Assembly (NCBI GenBank): GCA_004213235.1
Contig: SHAI01000105.1
Coordinates: 1 to 8,678, forward strand
Source of the DNA: Parvularculaceae bacterium
Lineage (GTDB): Bacteria > Pseudomonadota > Alphaproteobacteria > Caulobacterales > Parvularculaceae
Direction of reading: 5' to 3'
DNA: 8,678 bases
Shown: in pieces, positions 1-7,170 of the stretch
Position numbering within the stretch: the stretch's first letter is position 1
Layout: each line of letters starts with the position of its first letter
The notes under the pieces: generated by a model
What the model was told of the DNA's origin: nothing
Databases searched by the model: none
The model's input: the letters and a program-made list of their open reading frames with translations, nothing else
Translations under genes and position numbers: made by a program

Positions 1-37
1 GACACAAGCCAACTGATGACGATAAGGCGAGACGATC

Positions 38-1555
38 ATGGGACTTAAAAAACAAATCGCCAGCTTCTTTTTAGGCGCGAGTATTGCGTTTGGAACTGGT
101 AGCGTCGTGGTCACCACGCCCACTCCGGCCTATGCGCAGGACAATGATGAGGAACCGCGCCGTCGGCGGTCCGAGACGCTGGATCCGGCTGTTGCCCGTG
201 TGCTCCAGGAAGTTTTCACGGCGATCCAGGAGGAACGGTTCCAGGATGCACGCGCTCAGGTGAATCAGCTTCTTGCGCAGCGCGGCGATCGCATGAAGGC
301 TTTTGACAAGTCAACGACTTATGAGATTCTTGGGACGATCCAGGTTAATTTAGCGAATTATCGGGGCGCGCTACAGGCCTTTAAGAGCGCTTTGTCTGCT
401 AACGGTTTGCCTCCGGAGCGGAATAACCAGCTTCGTTTCTTCATCGCGCAAATCTATTTCCAGCTCGAGGATTACCAGCAGGCGATTAGGGGCCTCAACG
501 AGTGGATCCGCGCGGCCCAGGCTGCTGGCGAAACAGTCGATGCTAATGCGTACTATCTTCTGGCTGCGGCTTACATTCAAATTGAACCCGCGAACTATCG
601 CGCGGCAATGCCAAATGCCGAGCGCGTTCTCCAATTGCGCGGTAGCGAGAACAAAAAGGGCGATTACGACCTTTTGAATCTAATCTACTCGGAACTTTCA
701 GAAGATACGAAGCGGGGTGTGCTCCTCGAGCGTATCATCAACATCTTCCCGGGTGAAAAGGCCTATTGGGTGCAGCTATCGGGGCTATACAACACAACGG
801 GTCGTGACAAGGAAGCATTTGCCGTTCTTGAGGTAGCCTATCGTGCTGGCTTGTTGGACAAAGAAGCCGAAATCATAACCCTGGTTAACTATTATTCCTT
901 CAATGAAAACCCGTACCGTGGCGCTACGCTTCTCGAACGTGAAATGGCGGCCGGTCGCGTGGAGCGGGACCTCGACAACCTGATCTTGCTGTCGCAATTG
1001 TTTAGTCAGTCGAGAGAGCATAAACGCGCTATTCCGGTTCTTCGTGAAGCGGCGGGTCTTTCTGACAAGGGTGAGTTGTCCTACCGGCTAGGTCAGGTGT
1101 TACTGGCTGACGAACAATATGCATCAGCGGAACGCGCGCTGACCACAGCGCTCAATAAGGGCGGCATGAAGTCTGATCAAACCGGCGATGCGTGGATGCT
1201 CCTGGGCACCGCGCGATTTAGCCAGGCCGGCCCCGGCGATCGCGCAACGCGTGCACGTGCGCGTGCAGCGTTTCGAAACGCTGCGCGTTATGAGAGGTCA
1301 CGGCGGCAGGCGATAGACTGGATAACCTATCTGAACGCGATCGATACAACCGAGGACGCGCAGGATCGCCTCGAACGTCAACAGAATATCGAAGCGGCTG
1401 AAGATAATATCGAGCGCTTGCGCACCCAGCTTCAGGTGTGCCGCTTGCAGGGCGACGGAAATTGCGATGAATTCGAAACGCGAATTTCTGAAGAACAAGA
1501 AAAGCTTCGTACCCTCAAGGGGGGTGAGGGAGACGATGAGGCAGCTGAGGGATAA
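38..1555 (+). CDS. Exported tetratricopeptide-repeat protein, probable TonB-system accessory
   Basis: A 505-residue protein with a Sec-type signal peptide: Lys4-Lys5, a hydrophobic core at about residues 8-26, and a likely cut after Ala-Tyr-Ala (31-33). The mature start is acidic, then basic (Arg41-44). Helical repeats with TPR spacing are visible at about 94-127, 132-160, 244-275, 345-378 and 384-418. The last part (about 441-493) is rich in Glu, Gln and Arg with a coiled-coil look and contains Cys468 and Cys476, followed by a Gly/Glu/Asp-rich tail. The ATG is preceded by a purine-rich AAGGCGAG about eight bases upstream, and only 37 bases of upstream sequence are visible. TPR proteins of this size commonly follow exbB-exbD-tonB genes in proteobacteria; that role is inference because the upstream neighbours lie outside the window. 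It is likely a periplasmic protein-protein scaffold. TPR family is fairly certain; the exact partner is not known. Confidence 0.85.
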   Translation: MGLKKQIASFFLGASIAFGTGSVVVTTPTPAYAQDNDEEPRRRRSETLDPAVARVLQEVFTAIQEERFQDARAQVNQLLAQRGDRMKAFDKSTTYEILGTIQVNLANYRGALQAFKSALSANGLPPERNNQLRFFIAQIYFQLEDYQQAIRGLNEWIRAAQAAGETVDANAYYLLAAAYIQIEPANYRAAMPNAERVLQLRGSENKKGDYDLLNLIYSELSEDTKRGVLLERIINIFPGEKAYWVQLSGLYNTTGRDKEAFAVLEVAYRAGLLDKEAEIITLVNYYSFNENPYRGATLLEREMAAGRVERDLDNLILLSQLFSQSREHKRAIPVLREAAGLSDKGELSYRLGQVLLADEQYASAERALTTALNKGGMKSDQTGDAWMLLGTARFSQAGPGDRATRARARAAFRNAARYERSRRQAIDWITYLNAIDTTEDAQDRLERQQNIEAAEDNIERLRTQLQVCRLQGDGNCDEFETRISEEQEKLRTLKGGEGDDEAAEG

Positions 1556-1581
1556 GTCGGCCGTATTTAGAAAATTGTATT

Positions 1582-1625
1582 AGAAATCCGCGCATCGGTT
1601 TTTACCGTAGGCGGATTTCTTTTTG
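1582..1625 (+). terminator. Rho-independent terminator after the TPR gene
   Basis: A perfect 10-bp stem (1582-1591 with 1611-1620, arms AGAAATCCGC and GCGGATTTCT) encloses a smaller CGGT/ACCG stem (1596-1599 with 1604-1607). It runs into a T tract at 1620-1624. It lies 26 bases after the TPR stop codon, between two convergent genes. On the minus strand the tail is A/T rich but less regular, so it may also act weakly on read-through from the dehydrogenase gene. Confidence 0.85.
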
Positions 1626-1745
1626 GTTTGCTGTGCTTAGTGTTGGCTAAGGTGGCCCAACTAAACGGGTCAGACAAAAATGATCTCTTTGCCCGCTTAA
1701 AACCGCGCGCAGACACTGGTTGCAGCTAAATGGTCCCCATTGTGT

Positions 1746-2630
1746 TCAGCGGGTTGGTGTCGGATCCCCAACGCCGGAATAGTCGTAGAAACCCTTCTCC
1801 GTCTTTCGCCCAAGCCATCCGGCCTCAACATATTTTTCAAGCAGCGGGCATGGGCGGTATTTGGTGTCCGACAAGCCTTCATAAAGAACCTGCATAATCG
1901 AAAGACAGGTATCCAGCCCAATAAAATCAGCGAGCTGAAGCGGGCCCATGGGATGATTGGCTCCCAGTTTCATGGCCTGGTCAATCGCTTCGACCGTGCC
2001 GACACCTTCATAAAGACAGAATACTGCTTCATTGATCATTGGCATTAAGAGCCGATTGACGATGAAAGCGGGAAAGTCTTCAGACACGGCGATGGTTTTA
2101 CCGAGGGCCTCTATAAGTGTCCGTGTCGTTTCAAAGGTCTCGCGGCTGGTTCCTACGCCGCGGATAATTTCCACCAATTGCATCAACGGGGCCGGGTTCA
2201 TGAAATGCACGCCAAGGAAAGCGTGTGGCCGATCGGTGGCCTCGGCAAGTGTCGTCACAGAAATTGACGAGGTATTGGTCGCCAGAATGGCCGTGTCCTT
2301 GAGCCGGCCTTGCAATTCGTTAAACAGCCGCTTTTTGATAGCAACATTTTCTGCAACGGCCTCGATGATCAGGTCGCACGCGTACAGATCATCGATTGTG
2401 TCGACTGGCGTGAGCCGAGCCATCGTCGCCGCGCGCATCTCGTCTGTAATACGACCGGCAGCAACGTCTTTCCTGAGATACCCGTCAATTTGTCCGCGCG
2501 CCGCATCAGGTTTTTCTGGCGCGATGTCAAACAGTGACACGGGAAAACCGGCACCGGCAAAAACATGGGCAATACCGGTTCCCATTTGTCCGATGCCAAC
2601 AATGCCGACGTTTTTGATGCTCAGAACCAT
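1746..2630 (-). CDS. hbd: 3-hydroxybutyryl-CoA / 3-hydroxyacyl-CoA dehydrogenase
   Basis: A 294-residue NAD-dependent dehydrogenase that interconverts 3-hydroxyacyl-CoA and 3-ketoacyl-CoA in short-chain beta-oxidation or butyrate/PHB-linked metabolism. The N-terminal Rossmann motif is GIGQMG at residues 12-17. Ser121 (in TNTSS), His142 (in VHFMNP), Glu154 (in LVEII) and Asn192 (in VNRLL) fall at a constant offset of 16 from Ser137, His158, Glu170 and Asn208 of the human enzyme, so the active site looks intact. The C-terminal domain carries NHPMGPLQLADFIGLD and GRKTEKGFYDYSG. I start at 2630 (MVLSIKNVGIVG) because family members begin a few residues before the Rossmann strand. The frame stays open to an ATG at 2687, but the extra 19 residues match nothing expected. 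No strong ribosome site precedes 2630. It follows etfBA on the same strand, separated by a terminator-like hairpin. Other names used for this family are paaH or fadB2. Confidence 0.95.
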   Translation of the reverse strand: MVLSIKNVGIVGIGQMGTGIAHVFAGAGFPVSLFDIAPEKPDAARGQIDGYLRKDVAAGRITDEMRAATMARLTPVDTIDDLYACDLIIEAVAENVAIKKRLFNELQGRLKDTAILATNTSSISVTTLAEATDRPHAFLGVHFMNPAPLMQLVEIIRGVGTSRETFETTRTLIEALGKTIAVSEDFPAFIVNRLLMPMINEAVFCLYEGVGTVEAIDQAMKLGANHPMGPLQLADFIGLDTCLSIMQVLYEGLSDTKYRPCPLLEKYVEAGWLGRKTEKGFYDYSGVGDPTPTR

Positions 2631-2658
2631 GCTGTCGATTAATCCGGAAGCGTATCGC

Positions 2659-2687
2659 ACTATGGCGCAGTTTATGTTGCGACGCAA
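2659..2687 (-). promoter_or_regulatory. Possible sigma-70-type promoter of the dehydrogenase gene
   Basis: Read on the minus strand, TTGCGT (2687-2682) and CATAGT (2664-2659) are separated by 17 bases and resemble -35 and -10 boxes, with four of six matches in the -10. A start about seven bases further on would leave a leader of roughly 20 bases before the ATG at 2630. This would also argue against the longer ORF start at 2687. It is a pattern match only; alphaproteobacterial promoters are variable. Confidence 0.25.
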
Positions 2688-2716
2688 AACCTATCGTTAG
2701 TATATCACGAGATGGG

Positions 2717-2757
2717 GCAACAAAATAAAACGCGCCTGCCTTTAAGCAGACGCGTTT
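2717..2757 (-). terminator. Intrinsic terminator between etfA and the dehydrogenase gene
   Basis: Arms 2728-2734 (AAACGCG) and 2751-2757 (CGCGTTT) pair perfectly. After one C/A mismatch, CTGC (2736-2739) pairs with GCAG (2746-2749) around a six-base loop. Read on the minus strand the hairpin is followed by TTTTATTTTG, a T-rich tail. It lies about 50 bases beyond the etfA stop codon, so it should end or attenuate etfBA transcription before the dehydrogenase gene. The plus-strand side has no T tract. Confidence 0.75.
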
Positions 2758-2809
2758 CGTGCTTGGGAAAAACCCGCGTGCAAACAACGCGGTTGTTTGA
2801 GGCTTCTTG

Positions 2810-3739
2810 CTACAGAGCCGTTTCGAGGTCAGGCATGATCTGGAAGAGATCGCCAACAAGACCGTAATCGGCGACTTGGAAGATTGGTGCTTCCTCATCC
2901 TTATTGATGGCGACGATCACCTTGGAGTCTTTCATGCCCGCAAGGTGCTGGATTGCGCCGGAAATACCAACGGCAATGTAAAGCTCTGGTGCCACCACTT
3001 TACCGGTCTGACCCACCTGATAGTCATTCGGCATATAGCCAGCATCAACAGCTGCACGAGAAGCGCCAACGGCAGCTCCTAGCTTGTCCGCAACCGGATA
3101 AATGAACTTTTCAAAGTTCTCCGTAGAGGCAAGCGCGCGCCCGCCAGAAATGACAATCTTCGCTGACGCCAGCTCCGGGCGATCAGATTTCGTCAATTCT
3201 TCACTGACAAATGACGATATGTTCGGGTTATCGCCCGTCGCCAATGTTTCAATGGTGGCCTGGCCACCATCGCCCGCCGCTTTAAAGGATGCGGTCCGAA
3301 CAGTGACGACTTTCTTTGCGTCGGTGGACTGAACCGTTGCGATGGCGTTACCCGCATAGATTGGCCGCTGGAAAGTATCCGGCCCATCAACGGCAATGAT
3401 GTCGGAAATTTGCATTACGTCGAGCAGCGCTGCGACGCGGGGCATGATGTTTTTACCATTCGCGCTTGCTGGCGAGACGAACGCATCATAACCGCCGGCA
3501 AGAGAGGTTACCAGGGCTGCCATTGGTTCGGCCAGGCGTTTTGCGTAGGTCGGATCGTCCGCGTGCAGAACCTTGCGCACGCCGTCAATCTTCGCAGCCG
3601 CTTCAGCAGCACCGCCGGCATTTTCACCGGCCACGAGGATATCAATATCGCCGCCCATGGCGCTTGCCGCGGTAACGGTTTTCAGAACGGAGTCTGAGAG
3701 AGCATCATTGCTGTGTTCAGCCAGGATAAGGATCGCCAT
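2810..3739 (-). CDS. etfA: Electron transfer flavoprotein alpha subunit
   Basis: A 309-residue FAD-binding subunit of ETF, which accepts electrons from acyl-CoA and other flavoprotein dehydrogenases and hands them to ETF-ubiquinone oxidoreductase at the inner membrane. The N-terminal domain starts MAILILAEHS. The C-terminal FAD domain shows ISGGRAL (197-203), GASRAAVDAGY (225-235), QVGQTGKVVAPELYIAVGIS (241-260) with GAIQH (261-265), and the signature ending in VIVAINKDEEAPIF (274-287), then DYGLVGDLF. The length is normal for the family (about 310). The ATG shares its first base with the etfB stop (TAATG), with GGGAG upstream as a ribosome site, so the two subunits are translationally coupled. 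No frame problem or missing cofactor motif is seen. Confidence 0.97.
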   Translation of the reverse strand: MAILILAEHSNDALSDSVLKTVTAASAMGGDIDILVAGENAGGAAEAAAKIDGVRKVLHADDPTYAKRLAEPMAALVTSLAGGYDAFVSPASANGKNIMPRVAALLDVMQISDIIAVDGPDTFQRPIYAGNAIATVQSTDAKKVVTVRTASFKAAGDGGQATIETLATGDNPNISSFVSEELTKSDRPELASAKIVISGGRALASTENFEKFIYPVADKLGAAVGASRAAVDAGYMPNDYQVGQTGKVVAPELYIAVGISGAIQHLAGMKDSKVIVAINKDEEAPIFQVADYGLVGDLFQIMPDLETAL

Positions 3740-4488
3740 TAGAGTACTCCCGCTTCATTCTTTAGTTTGTCGACAAGTTCTGCGACGCTCTCCACCTTCA
3801 CACCAGCTTCGCGCTGCGCGGGCTCGGCAACTTTAAGAACGTTCAGTCGCGGGGCGATATCAACGCCGTAATCGCCCGCTTCCTTGACGTCGAGGGGCTT
3901 TTTCTTCGCTTTCATAATATTTGGCAGCGACGCGTAGCGGGGCTCGTTCAAGCGCAGATCCGTCGTGACGATAGCCGGCAGGTTCAGGGCGACGGTTTGC
4001 AGACCGCCATCCACTTCGCGCGTGACATTCAGTTTCCCGTCAGCATGTTCGACCTTGGAGGCGAATGTGCCTTGAGCCCAACCCAGCATCGCACCAAGCA
4101 TTTGCCCGGTCTGGTTCGCATCGTCATCAATAGCCTGTTTGCCCATGATAACGATTTCAGGGTTTTCTTCACCGCAAACCGCTTTTAACAGTTTTGCCAC
4201 GCCAAGCGGTTCCGTTTCCGCCTCGGTCTTGATCAGGATACCGCGATCTGCACCCATGGCGAGCGCTTGGCGGATCTGGTCTTGCGCCTTTTCCGGCCCG
4301 ATCGACACAACAACAATTTCCGTCGCGGTGCCTGCTTCTTTTAAGCGCACCGCTTCTTCGACGGCGATCTCGTCGAAAGGGTTCATCGACATTTTGACAT
4401 TTGCGAGCTCGACACCAGTGCCGTCCGACTTCACACGGACCTTCACATTGTAGTCGACCACGCGCTTGACGGGCACGAGGACTTTCAT
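3739..4488 (-). CDS. etfB: Electron transfer flavoprotein beta subunit
   Basis: A 249-residue partner of EtfA that binds AMP and carries the dehydrogenase-docking loop. The protein begins MKVLVPVKRVVDYNVKVRVK, typical for the family. The nucleotide-binding stretch GKQAIDDDANQTGQMLGAML is at 116-135. The recognition-loop region LRLNEPRYASLPNIMKAKKK (178-197) is nearly identical to that of the human protein, including the Leu (residue 188) used to contact acyl-CoA dehydrogenases. The C terminus is the conserved ELVDKLKNEAGVL. This places it in the respiratory ETF group rather than the FixA/bifurcating group. The ATG at 4488 has a good ribosome site, GAAGGAAG, ending five bases upstream. It overlaps etfA by one base and follows a leader of about 260 bases without a gene. 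Confidence 0.97.
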   Translation of the reverse strand: MKVLVPVKRVVDYNVKVRVKSDGTGVELANVKMSMNPFDEIAVEEAVRLKEAGTATEIVVVSIGPEKAQDQIRQALAMGADRGILIKTEAETEPLGVAKLLKAVCGEENPEIVIMGKQAIDDDANQTGQMLGAMLGWAQGTFASKVEHADGKLNVTREVDGGLQTVALNLPAIVTTDLRLNEPRYASLPNIMKAKKKPLDVKEAGDYGVDIAPRLNVLKVAEPAQREAGVKVESVAELVDKLKNEAGVL

Positions 4489-4747
4489 CTGGCTTCCTTC
4501 ACTTTCGAAATCTCGCTGAAAACCTTCAGCGCGGAATTAAGCGATCTTCGGGTATGACTGTCTAGGTCAAGCGCGCCGCTCGCCGACTTGTGCGACGAAG
4601 TGGGTGTGGGCGATGATATGCATCACCCGTTACAGTACGCTCGGCGCTGATCGACCTGAACCATCATCCCTGGATCTTGCGCCGGAACATATCTCTGCTG
4701 CGCCGCCGAAACAATAAGGCTTGGCACCTCTTTATTGGCCAGTGGCC
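4489..4747. other. Gene-free interval between the HIG1 gene and etfB
   Basis: About 260 bases with no ORF of recognisable product on either strand. In many alphaproteobacteria an ATP:cob(I)alamin adenosyltransferase gene sits at this place; reading this interval in the etfB direction I find none of its motifs, and the interval is far too short for the whole gene. It contains the etfB ribosome site and a small hairpin (4514-4531), and probably the etfBA promoter. I could not assign -35/-10 boxes with confidence. Confidence 0.5.
4514..4531 (-). promoter_or_regulatory. Short perfect hairpin in the etfB leader
   Basis: CGCTGAA (4514-4520) and TTCAGCG (4525-4531) form a perfect 7-bp inverted repeat around a four-base loop, 25 bases before the etfB start codon. 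No T tract follows, so it is not a terminator. It could be an operator or an mRNA leader stem. No function is shown. Confidence 0.35.
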
Positions 4748-4957
4748 TCAGCTTCCCGGACCTTTTCCGATCAACATCAAAAATAGCGCCATGATGCCGA
4801 TGGCAATAGCCTGGGCCGCAACCCGGTATCGCATCAGTCGGTTGCTATTTTCTTTGGCGAACGCGCCGCCTTTGCCCAGGGAATAAATCCCGACACCCAG
4901 GATCAATGCCGTCGCGATAAGGGCGATGGGGATAAGAAAGAACATAAATGTCGACAT
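4748..4957 (-). CDS. HIG1-domain twin transmembrane protein
   Basis: A 69-residue inner-membrane protein with two hydrophobic helices (about residues 4-25 and 46-64) joined by a charged loop, SLGKGGAFAKENSNRLMRYR. The loop-helix pattern (SNRLMRYRVAAQ) is that of bacterial HIG1/twin-TM proteins, whose mitochondrial relatives (Rcf1/HIGD) associate with respiratory complexes III and IV. The ATG at 4957 has an AGGA ribosome site (complement 4965-4968) at normal distance. It lies upstream of etfBA on the same strand, a common alphaproteobacterial arrangement. A role in respiratory supercomplex support is known for some HIG1 relatives but is inference here. Confidence 0.85.
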   Translation of the reverse strand: MSTFMFFLIPIALIATALILGVGIYSLGKGGAFAKENSNRLMRYRVAAQAIAIGIMALFLMLIGKGPGS

Positions 4958-4974
4958 AACGAGGTCCTAATCAG

Positions 4975-4997
4975 CAACATTTACGATACGAATGTTG
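4975..4997 (-). promoter_or_regulatory. Inverted repeat just upstream of the HIG1 gene
   Basis: CAACATT (4975-4981) and AATGTTG (4991-4997) are perfect inverted 7-mers with a nine-base gap. They lie immediately upstream of the AGGA ribosome site and 17 bases before the HIG1 start. This could be a repressor operator or a stem that affects translation. No T tract follows on the minus strand. Confidence 0.35.
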
Positions 4998-5129
4998 TCT
5001 ATACGAGTGACGTGGGGTGCGCGATCTATCCTGCAAGAAGTTTGCTTGGCGCATTCTGCCGCACCGTACGCTTGGTGCTGACGCATGAACACAAAAAAAT
5101 CCGGCCGAAATGGTTCTTATTACCGAAGC

Positions 5130-7061
5130 CTATTCCGCCGCAGATATTGTCTTGGGTGCCGTCCATTTGTTCAGGATTTTATAGTGCCATTCCGGGAAGC
5201 GGGGTTCATTGAACTGGTCACCCGCCGCCTTCGTTAGCAGCTCACCCGTTTGCCCTTTCGCCATGAGAAGTGGTGGTTTCTCGCCGTCTGCGCTTTCGAG
5301 CGAATTGAGGTATGCAAGGATGTTTGCATCTGCCGGTGCGTCAACGCCCAGTCCGCCCTGTCGTGGGGAGGCAAGCGCTGGAGGTTTCAGCTCATCAAGG
5401 GTGAAATCCATGCGGATATTATAAGTGCGTTCTGCCTGGAAGCGTAAAAACCGCTGAGCGTTGTACCACGCCGTTTTGGTCTGATCGTCGGAACACGTCG
5501 CGAGCTCCGCACCCATGGCCCCCCAGCGCCGTTCGGGACAGTGATAAGGATCGAATGATAGATCCCATAATCGATACATCACGTGCGCCAGGTCCAGCCC
5601 AACACGGCTGCCGTCGGTACGCCAATAGCTGAACACACATTGGGCTCGTTCCGTTTCAAATACGTCGATAAGGTCGCCAGCCAGATCGTCACCATCATAG
5701 GCAACCCGCGATACGCCGTTACGATAATCGTTCACAAGCCGTTCAACGCGCCGACGTAATTCGATGAATGCAACCTTGAGGCGCGCATCGCGCGATGGTG
5801 TCGAATATTCCTCCCACGTCCCGTAAGTACCATAGATGTTGGGGGGAAGCCTGGCAGGATGGGATTTCAAATGGATTTTCGCCGACCGGGCAGCGTCAAC
5901 GGCATATTTGCGGTCGCGGATGGCACCGCATAGCGCTTCGAGGCCATCGCGTAATTCGGTAACGGGATTGAATTGATAGCGCGGTGCAGCCAGCGACAGG
6001 CGCACATAGTCGTAATAATCGACCAAAAGCCCATCATATTTAAATTCACCCAGACGCCAGTCACCATTTGGGCTGGGATGGGTGCCGAGAAATTGCTCTG
6101 TGGAATAGTTTGGCAGGTCTTCATTTTTGGCCGCGCGGATGCGACCGCCGATATATGAACCATCATTACTTTTGGTCGCGCCGACGAGCTTGATCGGGCG
6201 CCATGCTTTTAGCCCGGCGCCAAGTGCGGGTTGTGCACGCAGGAAGTTTCGACCAAAGACCGTGCGGGTAACAGAAAGATCCGGGTGCGATGCAATAATC
6301 AACACCCGTCCATCTTCTAAAATATCGTAGACGAGGCCGACATGACCGAAAATGTCATAGGCAATGTCGCCGGGACGAACCGCGTCGCGATTGATTTTGA
6401 CGGGATAGAAATCATCGAACGCGCGTCCACCACCAGTTTCAGGGTGCGTGCGGAACATTGCCGTTGATACCTCACCGGGCATGCGGCCAATAAAACCGGG
6501 GGCATCAACCGGTCGGGGGCCAATGGCATTTCGTCTGCCGGCGACAATATTTCCATTGCTGGAATAGCGAATATCTTCCCCGCTGCCATCCGCGGTTCGC
6601 ATGGCGCTTTGGTAGGAAAAGGGAAGGGCGTTTTTCCATGCATAATAGGCGCGCAGGGTATAAGCCATGTCAGCGCAGTCACCGGAAAAGCTGCGCGTAT
6701 CGGTGTGGCGGTAAGGGTTCGCCGCGCTTTTCAGGCAACTGGAAAGCGAGGTGCAGTTAGACCAGCCAATTGCCTGGACAAACGCCGCATAGCCGGCTTC
6801 ATCGTTTTCATCCCATTCGGTCTTATGGACTTTCCAGGCGCGCCCTTCATTAATTGCCTCTGGTATGGCTGGCGGGCCCATAGCAAGCGGGTCGGTTATT
6901 GCCGTGCCGCTGGTTTCCGTTTCAGCACCGATCGTGAAGTCTGAAGTCTGTGTAGAAGCGGCCGGTGCAGCGTGTGCCACACCGGAGGAATACACAACCA
7001 AAGCAGCGACAAGCGCCAGCCCCGATCCATTTCTAAGATCACGCAGTTTTTTCCGTTGCAT
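5130..7061 (-). CDS. Exported protein with NlpC/P60-like (papain-fold) cysteine hydrolase features
   Basis: A 643-residue protein that I do not recognise by name. Residues 1-31 form a Sec signal peptide: basic start (Arg3, Lys4, Lys5), hydrophobic LALVAALVVYSSGVA, and a cut after Ala-His-Ala. Cys129 lies in SGDCADMAYTLRAYYAW at the start of a helix. His240 lies in RPGDIAYDIFGHVGLVYDI, and His259 in GRVLIIASHPD. The order Cys, His in a strand after a GDI turn, then a polar His one strand later is that of NlpC/P60 and CHAP cell-wall hydrolases, so a peptidoglycan or peptide-cleaving role is plausible but unproven. Residues 300-643 are a mostly helical, Arg/Tyr/Trp-rich region with no motif I know; cysteines at 378, 475, 508 and 523, plus 103 and 109, could form disulfides. 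The ATG at 7061 has no clear ribosome site but is the only start that keeps the signal peptide. It is separated from its neighbours by 172 and 109 bases, so it is probably transcribed alone. Confidence 0.8.
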   Translation of the reverse strand: MQRKKLRDLRNGSGLALVAALVVYSSGVAHAAPAASTQTSDFTIGAETETSGTAITDPLAMGPPAIPEAINEGRAWKVHKTEWDENDEAGYAAFVQAIGWSNCTSLSSCLKSAANPYRHTDTRSFSGDCADMAYTLRAYYAWKNALPFSYQSAMRTADGSGEDIRYSSNGNIVAGRRNAIGPRPVDAPGFIGRMPGEVSTAMFRTHPETGGGRAFDDFYPVKINRDAVRPGDIAYDIFGHVGLVYDILEDGRVLIIASHPDLSVTRTVFGRNFLRAQPALGAGLKAWRPIKLVGATKSNDGSYIGGRIRAAKNEDLPNYSTEQFLGTHPSPNGDWRLGEFKYDGLLVDYYDYVRLSLAAPRYQFNPVTELRDGLEALCGAIRDRKYAVDAARSAKIHLKSHPARLPPNIYGTYGTWEEYSTPSRDARLKVAFIELRRRVERLVNDYRNGVSRVAYDGDDLAGDLIDVFETERAQCVFSYWRTDGSRVGLDLAHVMYRLWDLSFDPYHCPERRWGAMGAELATCSDDQTKTAWYNAQRFLRFQAERTYNIRMDFTLDELKPPALASPRQGGLGVDAPADANILAYLNSLESADGEKPPLLMAKGQTGELLTKAAGDQFNEPRFPEWHYKILNKWTAPKTISAAE

Positions 7062-7170
7062 GTTTCGAAAGTAGCGCGTGCTGCCCCTTCGCGGTAGCCA
7101 TTTTCGGTATTCTACGGCGGAAAATATGTCGCGTCGTGGCGCGAATGCCGCGCTTTTCTTCCGCGTCTAC

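Noticed and set aside
2631..2687. Upstream start for the dehydrogenase at 2687
   Set aside because: The additional 19 residues are not expected in the family, and a possible promoter overlaps that segment.
2032..2700. Long open frame on the plus strand (222 codons)
   Set aside because: It is antisense to the dehydrogenase gene, whose minus-strand frame has clear catalytic motifs. The plus-strand protein is Ser/Arg/Ala-rich with no recognisable fold, as expected for an antisense shadow.
5094..5107. T-run next to CGGCCG after the 643-residue gene, as a terminator
   Set aside because: CGGCCG is self-complementary without room for a loop, and I found no longer stem leading into the T-run.
6317..6682. 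121-codon ORF in another frame inside the 643-residue gene
   Set aside because: It is a Pro/Ala/Met-rich shadow of the larger gene, which has a signal peptide and catalytic motifs in its own frame.
7139..7160. GC-rich 5-bp hairpin followed by TTTTCTT on the plus strand
   Set aside because: No plus-strand gene ends there, and on the minus strand, where yccF ends, there is no T tract. The stem is short, so I do not call a terminator.
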